Below, one piece after another: positions 1 through 11,200 of a DNA stretch of 64,000 bases. The DNA comes from Mesorhabditis belari (Eukaryota; Nematoda; Chromadorea; Rhabditida; Rhabditidae). The position numbers and the translations under genes were made by a program. The DNA is taken from positions 1,946,501 to 2,010,500 of the forward strand of contig CAUEEP010000725.1 of assembly GCA_958450365.1 (NCBI GenBank), given 5' to 3'. Numbering within the stretch: position 1 is the first letter of the stretch; each line of letters opens with the position of its first letter. The notes below the pieces were generated by a model that did not search any database, was not told the DNA's origin, and saw nothing but the letters and a program-made list of their open reading frames with translations.

Positions 1-178
1 AATTTGGCATTTCTTGAAAACGAGTTTTTGAATCGTTCTGAAAATTTGGATATAAGCTTGATTTTTGATTCTCTACAACTTTTCTATTGACACCAAAATG
101 GGTTTCTTTTGAAGAAAGTGCTCAAACTGTCACATATGACAATAGCCGGCAGTTTTCAATTCACCAATCCAATAGCTT
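1..178 (+). mobile_element. Right end of a mariner copy, cut by window edge
   Basis: Positions 1-178 match the right end of the mariner copies at 30856 and 33480 (for example gtgctcaaactgtcacata and ttcaattcaccaatccaata). Only non-coding end sequence is visible. Confidence 0.7.
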
Positions 179-315
179 AAAATAGATTACAATTTCAGAA
201 GAAAAGTCAAGTAGATAAGCATATGTCTTGGCTATTTACATGATTTACTATTCCATTTAGATTTAGATATCGTGAATAGTGTTGCTATTTTTATAAAAAA
301 CCTCCAATAACTCAC

Positions 316-3300
316 CAATAGTAGCACTCCCACCCAGCGCGGCTCCAGTACTCGTCGACGCAATCCACTCAAAATATTCAGGCAACGGTCGATCCAATAA
401 CTCTTCCACCGAAGAAAGTAGCTATAATAAAGTTTTATAGTAGTTTATCTAATCTTAATAAATAATATAAACCTGCGTGATGACAAGTCCTCGAATCCCC
501 CCTCCATCCAAAGAAAGAGCATTGATCATTTTGATGCCCTCTCTTTTTCGGTTTTCTTCAATTTTCTGGCAGAGAGTTTTTAAAGATAACTAAATATGTT
601 TATATTATTTATTTAAATGTAAATACCATATGTGCATGGAAATCGAATCCGGCATCGGGAGTTGCCAAATGCTTGGTGAATCGATGAGTGAATGGATCAT
701 TCGTTGACAATTTATTTCCATTCTCATCAATGATTTCTGTTTCTAGATTTGATTAGAAAGAAATTCAATCTATCTTATTCAACCTTCCAGAAGACTTTTT
801 GCCAGATAAGGCACATATTTGTTGTTCAAATTCAAGCATCCATAGAGACAATTCTGTGAGTTTTCTTTACAAGGCGCTGCCCATTTCATTGCCAGCAAAG
901 CGATTAGTTCAGAGTGCCTGGAAAATCAAAAATCCCTTTAGATTCTCGTTTTTTGATAAATTAAAAAGTTGCCCAAGTTTCCGAACTTTTTCGTCCTTGC
1001 CGCGAGATGCCTTGGTGTCTCTCCGAAGTGATTTTTTGCATCAACCCACGCTCCACAACAGATCAACACTTTCACCATCTCGAGGTCTTCATTCTGAAAA
1101 TCACATCCATTGCATTAAAGCTGATTTCCTGGCATACCAAAAAATTCCATAGAAGCCAGAAGCGGACCTGATTTTCTGGGTTTACATGACCGGTTTTGGG
1201 TTATTCAATAACCGGTTGGAAATCTAACAAGGGAATGACACCAAGCTCGAAGTTCAGAATCGCTTTGTAACCGAGTGCATCATACAGAATCATCTATGCT
1301 CTGAATCTGTAAAAATTAGCTGCAAGCACCCACGCAATTACAAGGAATCCGGCATAAAAAATGCTCGGATTTTGGACTCTTCATAAAGAAACTTTTCCTG
1401 AAGAACGAGAGTTTGAGCTTTTCTTTTCGACCTAGTGGATAGAGTGTTAGTCTACGGAGCTTATGAGGTTTTTTGGCTTGAGTTCGAATCCTTCCTTGGC
1501 CAATTCTTTTTGCTTTTTTCGAAAATTCTTTTTCTGATGTCTTTGCATTAAATTTTTATGCTTTATGCAGTCTTTTGTCCAAAAAGGATTGATCAGCGGA
1601 GGATTCGAACCAAGCCAAAAAACCCCTTCAGCTCCATAGGCTAGCACACTATCCACTTTAAACCAATGAGGCCGTTGAAGAGTCCGAAATTTAAGAGAAT
1701 TTTCTATGCCAGATTCCTTGCGGTTACGTGGGTGTTTGCAGCTAATTTTTACAGATTCAGAATCAGCATCGTTGATTTTATAAGATGCACTCGGCCCGCG
1801 AAGCGATGGTGCACGAAGCGATTCTCAACTTCGAGATTGTGTCATTCCCTTGCAAGATTTAAGACCAAGTCCAGAGTCAGGCTTGAGCAAGCTCAACTGA
1901 GTTAGCCTAATTCCAAAGTCTAACATAACTCTTGCCTACATTTCTCTTTATTGATTTTAAATCAAACCATGATCGCGTAATGTAAAGCGGTGTTTCCCTC
2001 GATGTCCCTGATGTTGACGTTTGTCCAATAGCCGTATAAAGCTGGAATTTGTAATACAGTTTGTAAATCTTCAACACTACATCACTAATAATCATTTTCG
2101 GCTCATTTATCTGGTAGTCTACTCCTCACCCAACACAAATCCATGTCTTCCCCTCAGCACATGTTCCATCAATGCCGTCCGCCCCAAACAATCTCGTGCA
2201 TTCGTGTCCAAGTCAGATTCCTCAAGAAACGAGAGTTTGAGCTTTTCTTTTCGTTGAAGATACCATTAATCTTTTATTTTCCAATAGACTCAATAGTGAT
2301 CGCTTATTTTGAACACCGTGTAGCCAAGTTCCGCCATTGGGGAAATTCGATGCATGAAACTCAAAGTTGAACACCGACAACACTTCGCCCATTTTTCTAA
2401 AAATGGTTATCACCATACCTGAGGTAAAGGGATACCTCAAAAGAGGTATAGGGATACCTCAAGAGGTATAGGGATATCTCAAGAGGTATAGGGATATCTC
2501 AAGAGGTGTAGGGATACCTCAAGAGGTGTAGGGATACCTCAAGAGGTATAGGGATACCTCAAGAGGTGTAGGGATACCTCAAGAGGTATGGGGATACCTC
2601 AAGAGGTATAGGGATACCTCAAGAGGTATAGGGATACCTCAAGAGGTGTAGGGATACCTCAAGAGGTATGGGGATACCTCAAAAGAAGTATCATGATACC
2701 TCGAAATCTGGATTTGAAAACGCTTAAAGATTGACAAGACCTAATTAAAATGAATCTTTCAGAAAAAAGCCTATCTGGCTTGTTCTCCATTAGACTTACG
2801 CCGGACTTGTAGGAGTTTTTGTCAACGCATCATGTAGTGGACTCGTTTGTGGAACCGTTGCATTGTTGAACTCACCCCTGCAGAAAAACAAGGATTTTTT
2901 ATAATCTTTATAATTTACAGTGATAGTTAAAACATTTTTACACTCACTGTGAGAGAAAATGCCTGAAAAAGTCGGCCTTTGCCGATTTGTGCTCCGAGCA
3001 CCAAAGCAGGATGTAATCTTCAGGAATTGATTCGGCCAATAACTAAATATTTAAGTGAAAAGTGCAATTAATCAGTTGTCACCTCTAACAAGTGATTATC
3101 TCCATCTTTTATGTGATCAAGTACACAAAGGCCTTGATTGTCCGTGGTGCGGAGTTCGACTTTGAGATCGATTAGACGAACGACTGGCTCGAAATGTCCT
3201 TAAAACGAGATGAAGATCTACAGAGATCTACAGAGATTTTTAGCAATAGACATTCTTGTAGATAACAGCAATTGCAACAGCAATAGACATACAGCAATCG

Positions 3301-5832
3301 ACTATTTTAGCAATAGACATTCTTGCAGTTGTTCTGAAGCAAGGAAATCATGTTTTAGAATTTTACTGTTTCTTGTTTTGCTTGTTAAACTACTGTTAAA
3401 CTTGTTAAACTGTCACACTGTTAAACTACTGTTAAACTGTCACAATTCATTGCCCAGTTTAAATATGAACCTTCTTTAACAGCGATCATCGCTGGAGTCC
3501 AACCATCGGGAGCGCACGGGAAATTGTAGAAACTGAAATGTACACGGTGATCAAAAAGTTTCACTTTACAAAAGAACCCCCAAAAGAAGCTCCAAAAGAA
3601 GCCCAATAGCTAAAACCCAGATCGAAATCCGACTCACTAGATACATTTCTATGTAGACTTATAGTATTTTGAAACTGAAATTGTGGGGAGCATTTCTACA
3701 CTTAAACCATCTTGATCAGAGCTACTTAGCTCTACACAGAAGCACTGGTTTGGAGCGTTAGAGCTGATTGTAGCGCTGGTTTGCCTCGAATGCAGTGCAA
3801 AGCTTCTTGAAAAGGATGAAAATTTCTGATCGGAGTCATTTACTTATAGGAATGTTCAGCAGAACTTCAAACTACTATAAGACATGGGAAATTTTTGTTT
3901 TCCAATTTCCATCCTTTTCAAGAAGCTTTGCACTGCATTCGAGGCGAACCGCCCATCAGATAAACACAGTTTCCGGGTTTTTGAAAGACTTTTCAATTGA
4001 AAACAAGTTCAAATAGGTGAATGGAATGACACTTTGCCTCCTGCGCAACACAATGCTTCTGTGTAGAGCTAAGTAGGTGAGTGCAATGACACTTTACAAA
4101 AGAAGCATTTCTCAACTAAAACCCAGATGGAAATTTGACTTAGTATAGAGTATTTTAAAGCTGAAATTGTGGGGAGCACTTCTACACCTAAATCATCCTG
4201 ATCAGAGCCACCTAGCTCTCCAAAAGAAGCATTGTAGCGCTGGAGGCAAACTGTCATGGCACTCATCTATTTGAATCTGTTTTTAATTGAAAAATTCTTC
4301 AAAGAGCCTTTTTAAATTTACCCCTTTGTTCTATTGGGTTGGGGAGAATGAGTCGGCGCCGAAAATGAAAAAAATGTCTAAAACTTCTATTCGACTTCGT
4401 CAAATAATATGCGTTTGATATGAGTAGAATGGTTAACTAATTCTCTACAAAATCACATTTAAAAGAAAATTCAAACAGCGCCTCCGCTCAAGAAAAAGCC
4501 ATTTTTTCACAAAAACTACAAACTGTGATCTAGAAAAAACCATTGGTGGGATCTTCCTGCAAATTTGGCAACTTAAGTAATTCAATGTGCTCTATCTTTT
4601 TTATATAAACACCAAAGAAGGTTTATGTGAAAGAAACTGTTCAAATGATGAGTCGGACTCTTTGCCATTTTAACCAGCTGCGTTTGGAAGTTCATAAACT
4701 CCACGAAAGAAAAGCTTTGTGGAATCTCTCAAAAGTGATTTTGTAGAGAAATAGTGGATCCTTTTGATGAAACCAAACGTATGTTTAAAGAAGGCTTTAT
4801 GTGTGCAAAAAGTCCCTATAAAGTTTGGCGCCGACTCATTCTCCCCAACCCAATAATTAACATTTCAATTGTTATTTTAAAAAGAATACAATCTCTGGTT
4901 AAAATAAAAACGTAAAATAGTCTTCGTAAAATAAAATGAGTTGCTGAAATTTGATTGGAAAGTTTTTAGTAGATAAATGTAGCCAAGATTAAAGGTAACT
5001 CTGAGAAGATTACACTTTTCCATCACTAAATGAAACGTTTTTCGGTGAAAACAGCAAATGTTAGAATAAAGAAAACAAAGAAAGCAAAAATCAAGAAGAA
5101 TTTTCTTTGGAAAACAGCTAAATTCTATTGTAAGAGAGATGAGTTGTCAGAGTTCAGACTCCTGTATGTCAGAGTTGTTTATGTGCAGTCATTGCTTATA
5201 GCTAAACAGCTATCACCTACATAGCTTTTCTCTTCTTGAAGTAACGTGTGCATCCGACGAAAGCCGCCAAATGATAAGGCCGCCAATTGGGATTTTGAGA
5301 GACACATGTGATCACTTTCTCAATCCAAATTGAAGCTAAAATTTAGCTTTACATTATTAATCGCATTGTTGTTAAATAAGGCAAATTTTTTGACCAGTTT
5401 TCTTACCTGTTCTTCTTGGCACAAACTTGAGTACTCCGATGAACGGTTGGAGCATGGCTTTTAGGGTGTAAATCTCTTCCAACTAATTGTAAGATTTAAA
5501 TAATTCTTTCTAAGATTTAGGAAAACCTTCTCGCTCTTTGTGACAATAAATCGGCGAACACGTTTCGCAGACTTTCGTCGAGCAGCCAGAATCAGAAAGC
5601 TTTCAGTCTCCAATTTCACCAATCTCGGCTTGTACACTTCGAGCTTCACCAAAGCGTTTTCATTCGGCTTTTCATCTAGTTTTATCAATGAAAAGAATAA
5701 ATATGATTCTTTCCTAACCTCCAATCTTGATTTGAACAAAATTCGCGTGTTGAGAATTAAAGAGATCGAATTTGTTTGTGCGCTCTTTTGCAGCGAATCG
5801 ATCACTGATTTTTCGAACGAGTGAAGTGCCAT
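316..5832 (-). CDS. Ankyrin-repeat calcium-independent phospholipase A2 (iPLA2/group VI type), 3' end beyond window
   Basis: Exons, 5' to 3': 5832-5527, 5482-5407, 5335-5221, 3532-3471, 3198-3083, 3042-2948, 2877-2800, 2396-2264, 2220-2130, 2041-1968, 1093-987, 917-784, 742-627, 565-473, 421-316. All junction phases agree, giving about 567 residues, open at the left edge. The ATG at 5832 opens a 102-codon first exon. Ankyrin repeats fill residues ~130-430 (motifs such as NWRPYHLAAFVG, DGWTPAMIAVKEG, EGNTALHYAI). The patatin lipase domain follows, with the oxyanion loop DGGGIRGL near residue 520 and the nucleophile elbow near 556. This architecture matches iPLA2, which hydrolyses the sn-2 acyl chain of phospholipids in the cytosol or on membranes. 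Oddity: the elbow reads S-T-S-T-G, not the usual G-T-S-T-G. The catalytic Asp would lie outside the window. Family call is firm; activity is unknown. Confidence 0.88.
1190..1870. repeat. Foldback repeat with two tRNA-like heads
   Basis: Outer arms (gggaatgacaccaagctcga / gagattgtgtcattccct) and inner arms with tRNA-like A/B boxes in opposite orientation: about 1432-1500 (gagttcgaatcct, plus) and 1605-1672 (ggttcgaatcctcc on minus). In a phospholipase intron. Confidence 0.65.
2420..2702 (+). repeat. Minisatellite, 20-bp unit
   Basis: About 14 copies of gggatacctcaagaggtata, in a phospholipase intron. Confidence 0.9.
3660..4325. repeat. Family F repeat, inverted and direct copies
   Basis: Blocks gctgaaattgtggggagca, ctacacctaaatcatcctga and aagcattgtagcgctggagg recur at 3670-3800, 4150-4320 and again at 6635-6800. 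Located in a phospholipase intron. Confidence 0.6.
4332..4855. mobile_element. Family G foldback MITE (mariner-type ends)
   Basis: Ends tattgggttggggagaatga and its inverse tcattctccccaacccaata, extended by gtcggcgcc/ggcgccgac; 524 bp, TA-flanked, in an intron of the phospholipase. Confidence 0.8.
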
Positions 5833-5992
5833 AGAAACTAAAAGAAAGTGTTAATTGTATTCATTTTTAGTAGGACTGTTTAGTAAGACTATTTAGCAGG
5901 ACTATTTAGCAGGACAATTAAACTATTCAAGAGTTAGTTGACTACTGATTTTTGCTTGGGATTGAGATCCGATCAGTTGTTTGATAAAAATC

Positions 5993-6634
5993 TATTGGGT
6001 TGTCCAGCTATGTTTTTGCTATTTTGTAAATTTCTCAAGATATCGAACAGATTTATATGAGTGTTATATACCATTCGAAAGCTGAAGATCTCCTCTACAT
6101 TTTGGAATCAAACAGTTTTTGAATTTATTCAACTTTTTGGGAAATTGACTGCACAAAGGGAGAGGTGACCAAAAAAAACCCATTCCATCTTAGCTATTCC
6201 TCAAGTTTTATGGTGTAAAATAACCGCTCAGAAAAGAATAGAAAAGTAAAGCTGCTCTGAAATGGTTATATTGAAAAAAAAGTTGTATTGATATATCTAT
6301 TGGCCAAACATCAAACGGTTAACTCAATTTGAGCGGAGCCAAAACCTGATCCAAAGGCATTCTTCCATTTTGTAGAGAAAAGGAACCAAATCTTTATAGA
6401 AAAGGAACCAAATTGTAGAGAAAAGGTCTTGATCCAAAGGCACCCTTCCATTTTTTGGCCACCTTTTCTCCTGTGCAGCCAATTTGCCCAAAAGCTGAAC
6501 AAATTCAAAAGCTTTTTATATCAAAATGTAGAGGAGATCTTCAGCTTTCGAATAATATCTTTTTCTTGATTTCAGTATCTTGAGAAATTTAGAAAATAGT
6601 AAAAAACGCGTATTCATAACTGGAAAACCCAATA
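5993..6634. mobile_element. Family C foldback MITE (mariner-type ends), copy 1
   Basis: Left end tattgggttgtccagctatg, right end cataactggaaaacccaata; arms of >100 bp invert (aagctgaagatctcctctac). Flanked by TA. No coding capacity. Confidence 0.8.
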
Positions 6635-6805
6635 TTTTAAAGCTGAAATTGTGGGGAGCACTTCTACACCTAAATCATCCTGATCAGAGCCACCTAGCTC
6701 TCCAAAGAAGCATTGTAGCGCTGGAGGCAAACTGTCATGGCACTCAGCTATTTGAATCTGTTTTTAATTGAAAAATCTTTCAAAGAGCCTTTTTAAATCT
6801 ACCCC
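6635..6805 (+). repeat. Family F repeat copy
   Basis: Near-identical to 4150-4325; directly abuts the right end of the family C element, so that element probably inserted in a family F copy. Confidence 0.6.
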
Positions 6806-6941
6806 TTTGTTCTAATTAGGTTTTCGGGGGTAAGGAATCCGAATCTGCACTCAGATTTGTGCTACGTGCCCTCAGTATCTCTAGGTAGAATATCCTAAGC
6901 TCTAGAATATCCTAAGCTCTAGAGCCTATTGCGTCGTTGTC

Positions 6942-7246
6942 TTGCTAAAAAAGCTATTAAGTGCTATAAGCTTTCAAAGATTACCTCATTTCAACAGAAA
7001 TTCGAAGAAATTCGAAGAGAAAGCAGCTGATGAACTGCGAAACACTCTTCAACAACCTAAATGCAAAGATCTTTTACAAGATCTCTTACTACTCAAGAAA
7101 TTCAAACGATCATTAATCATTTAAAGGAAAAATGTGAACACGTTGAACGCTTGGTTGTGTATTTTTGTGTTTTCGCGAACAATCTCGGGATCTCATCAAG
7201 ATTTCTCACTCAAAGCGAGCATTTATTCGAAGTGACACCTCAATGA
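6942..7246 (+). other. Coding-like remnant between genes
   Basis: Two overlapping frames are coding-like: EKAADELRNTLQQPKCKDLL, then, one frame over, TTQEIQTIINHLKEKCEHVE and on to a TGA at 7244. An acceptor-like ttcaacag precedes it at about 7000. No intact start or partner exons are visible, so a decayed gene or transposon fragment is likelier than a working gene. Confidence 0.25.
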
Positions 7247-7424
7247 AGTGAACACATTTTCTCGTCACTCATTTTTCACTTCGCAAAAAAAAAAATGGGA
7301 AAGATTGGATACATGAGAATGCGACTTTTCAGAAACTACAGAAACTTAGAAACAGAAAAATTACTATTGACTTTTGCTTGAGTAGTTTAAAGAAGGGAAT
7401 TTGGATCGATTTTCACTAAAACAA

Positions 7425-7985
7425 AATCATCGGCATGTAGTTTTTGATGAAGTTTTATGTAGATATGAATAGCTGCAATCGTTTTCTCGACCCCGAAAAT
7501 GCAGGGTACAGCTGAATATCTTCTTTTTCTGCGATCTACAAAGCAAAAGAGGAATCACTGTATAAAAAGACCGAAATGTGTTCTTTGTGTGGCTGCGTAA
7601 TCGGTCGCTATCTGGCACACACCCTTGATAGATAGGTGTTCCCTTTTGGATTCACGAAAAAGTAGGAGCTTTAAGCGACTGAGCCGATCCTCGCTTTCGT
7701 GAGTGTATGAAGAGGCGAAAAGTGTTCTTTGTGTGGTCGCGTAATCGCTCGCCAGCTGGCTCATGCCCTTGATAGATAGGTGTTCCCTTTTGGATCGCGC
7801 AAGGGGGAAGCACCGATAAGCGACTGAGCCGATCCTCGCTTGCTTGACTACATAAAAAGGCTGAAAAGTGTTCTTTGTGTGGGCGCCTAATCGCCCGCCA
7901 GCTGGCACACGGCCCTGACAGATAGGTGTTCCCTATCGAAATCCGTAAAGGAAAAGAGCGCAAAACAACTGAGCAGATCCTCGCT
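7425..7985 (-). repeat. Family A end segments, three tandem units
   Basis: Three ~150-bp tandem units share ttctttgtgtgg, gatagataggtgttccct and tgagccgatcctcgctt. The minus-strand translation repeats a QLASDYATTQRT-like block that is the same as the end of family A. The left part (7440-7540) matches 52085-52140 and 21030-21130. Confidence 0.6.
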
Positions 7986-8276
7986 TTCTTGACGTCACTA
8001 TGCTCAAATTTTTGGGATCAATTTTCGCCTTAAATTTTTGCTGTGTTTTTCCTAAAAATTCTACGTTTTTCTAAACCAAAACTAGCTGAAATACTGGAAA
8101 AGTAACCTGAAAAACGGATTTTATACCTGATAAACGATTTTTGATGTGATTCTGATCAATTTCTGTCCTAAATTTCGCTGGATTTCGAGAAATTCGAGAT
8201 AAAACGAGATTCGAGATAATTTATTTGCAATCTGATTGTGATCCAATCAATAAATAAACTGCTCAATATCTCAAAA

Positions 8277-11200
8277 TCACTTTCGACAATTCAATCTCTG
8301 AATCAATTTCTCTTTGAGTTGTTCAACGTTCTCGCCGACAAAGACATTTCTCGGATTGCCCGTGATCTCAATCAAAAGCTCACTAAATGATTCATTATTA
8401 AAATGAATTAATAAAAATGTTGTAAACGAGTAAAAATTTGTTATAGTTTTACTGTTTTCATTCAACGTACTTGTTATTATTCTCGGCGACACTTGCCGCG
8501 TAAAACTCGGTTTTGGCGAGTTGTTGAATGTCGAGAGCGGTTTGCATTGGGTTGTCTTGGGAATAGCTGAATGGATTGATGGATTCGGTCCTCAGAAAAC
8601 TCAGGAGTTTAACTGATTCCTTAAAACAATCTTATTATTACTAATTTATTGCAAATTTACTGGTAAATCTAGATTTCTAGTTTTCTAGACATTCTAGACA
8701 TTCTTGGTGACAGTTTTCCTTAATTTTGGTTTGAGTTTTGACAGTTCTCCTTAGTCTTGCTTTGAGCTTAAGGCACAATTTTCTTTCACCTACCCATCAC
8801 TCAATAGAATCACAATTGTTTCCACTTCTTTCCGTCGCGAGATCAAAAGATTTTTAGCGCTTTCTAAGGCAGCGCTGATATAAGTTGTTCCTAAAACATT
8901 CTCAATAGAAGCTACCGTAAATACTGTAATAGTACCCCACCCTCATAATGACGGTGCGGAGTGTTGGGTAGTCTAGCTTTGAACGAGTTTTTCTCGACAC
9001 TGGTTTATGCCAAAATGCAAAAAAAAAAAGATTTTTTAATTAAAAAAAAAAAAAAAAAAAAAATTAAATTAATTTTTTTATATTTTATATTTTTTTTAGA
9101 AAAAAAATAAAAAAAAAAAAAAAATATTTAATAAAAAAAAAAAAAAAAAAGAAAAAAAGAAAAGAAAAAAAGAGAAAAATATATAAAAAAAAGGGGAAAA
9201 AGATTTAAAAAAATTAAATTATAATTTTTTTTAAATTTACGCTTAGGTATCAAAAAATAGCCCTGAATTTCAGCTATTTTTTGATATCCAAACGAACACT
9301 GTAGCATAAACCAGTGTCGAGAAAAACTCGTCCAAAGCTAGACTACGCAACGCTCCGCCCCGTCATTATGGGGATGCGGTAATTTTGATCTGAATCTTTT
9401 TATAATCTTGCCTGTAATATGCCTAACTCTTCCAAAAGCATTCAAAAGTTCAGTCTTTTCTTTGAACTCGTCAAAAGACAATTCAGTCTTTTGAATGTTT
9501 CGACTAGAAAATTGTAAAAGTGCTACACGATGTGCTTGCTGAGAGACATCAATGTTAGACAAGAGATCAAGAAGAAAAGCCTAAATGGATAAGGTATTGA
9601 ATTGAGTTGTTTAATCACCTTTTGCTTCTGATAAACAGACACAATCGATCCAGAGCTGTCAACAATGAATAGGAGATCAACTGGACAAGTGGATGCTTCG
9701 GAGTTGAGCACACTTCTTGCAACCAGGGCTCTTGAGGTCGTCATTGGCTAAATAGCTAAATGGCTAAATGCTAAATGAGTAGAAATAGGCACTAACTAAA
9801 TTTTAAGTATTGAATATAAGGATTGAATTCAAGATTTGAGAACTAGACTTTATTTTTGACAAAGAAACGATTCAACAAGTTCAACAAGGCAAAGAAACAA
9901 GGCTACTTTTGTAATCTTCAATGAGCTCTTGATCGTTGCAGAAGGTTTCCTCTTTGTTATCCATTTAGCAGTAGTCCTCGTGGTTGTTGCAGTTGTTGTA
10001 CTCGTATCAAAAACTTTTTTCTCAATTTCATTCACAACTTCTTAACCTTACCTGTTTTTTCATTCATTTGACCAGTCTTTTCAAGAAGATCAATTGGATT
10101 TTTTGTAGGAATGGTACCTCTGAAAGCTATTTAAGTTTAGCTCTTGTTTAACCCAAGATGAGCTCAGTTTAGCTCTTGTTTAACCCACAATGAGCTTAGT
10201 TTAGCTCTTGTTTAACCCACGATGAGCTTAGTTTAGCTCTTGTTTAACCCAACGATGAGCTCAGTTTAGCTCTTGTTTAACCCACGATAAGCTCCTTTAG
10301 CTCTTGTTTAACCCACGATGAGCTCAGTTTAGCTCTTATTAAACCCACAATGGTACTGCTGTTGTACTGATCCATTTCTTCGTAAAGATCAAAGGCTCTT
10401 TCAATTTCTTTTTAATCAATTTTCCTGTTGTTGTTGTCCTTTTGAAGGCTTTTTGTGTTCTGATTATTCTTGCTTTTTTCCTTTGTCGATGCGGAGTCTA
10501 AAATTGCATGAACTTACAATTGCATTTCTGGGTTTGATGTCAACTAAAAGAAATGTCAGCAAAATTTCTACCGTAATCGGTGAGAACTCAGTAGTCGTTG
10601 GCTCAGTTGGCTCAGCTTTTGCCGAAAGTGAAAGGAACTTTTTGCGCAAAACTCTTCTAACGTTGCGAAGTCTGAAATTTTGAGCAATACAGCAATACAG
10701 CAATACAGCCTTTAAAAGTACTTTGCTCATTATTAAATGGCAAGTCGAGTTCTTACCATTGTTACAAGCCTATTAGCCTATTAGCCTACAAGCCTATTAG
10801 CCTATTAGCCTATTAGCCTACAAGCCTATTAGCCTACAAGCCTATTAGCCTACAAGCCTATTAGCCTACAAGCCTATTAGCATTTAATCTTTACTTTATC
10901 TGAAGAAAGGGGTTAATTTTGTTAAGTTAAAAGGTTAAGATTCAAGTCGCACCCGATCTGAGGCCATGATCTAGATTTGAAAGCAAACCGAGGCAAAGTG
11001 CTGCGTAAAGTGGCTTTCTTTGAACTTGTAGTTATCCTCGTCGTTGATACAGTTGTTGTTGATGCTTTGGTGATGTTTTGGTGATTCGTTGTTCCTCTTG
11101 TAGTTGTCGCTATCGTTTTCTTCTCGACTTTCCTAATTTTCTCCAGTTTTCGGCTACTTTTTGTCGTCTTCTTTGTGCTTTGACTTGATTGTTTTTCTTG

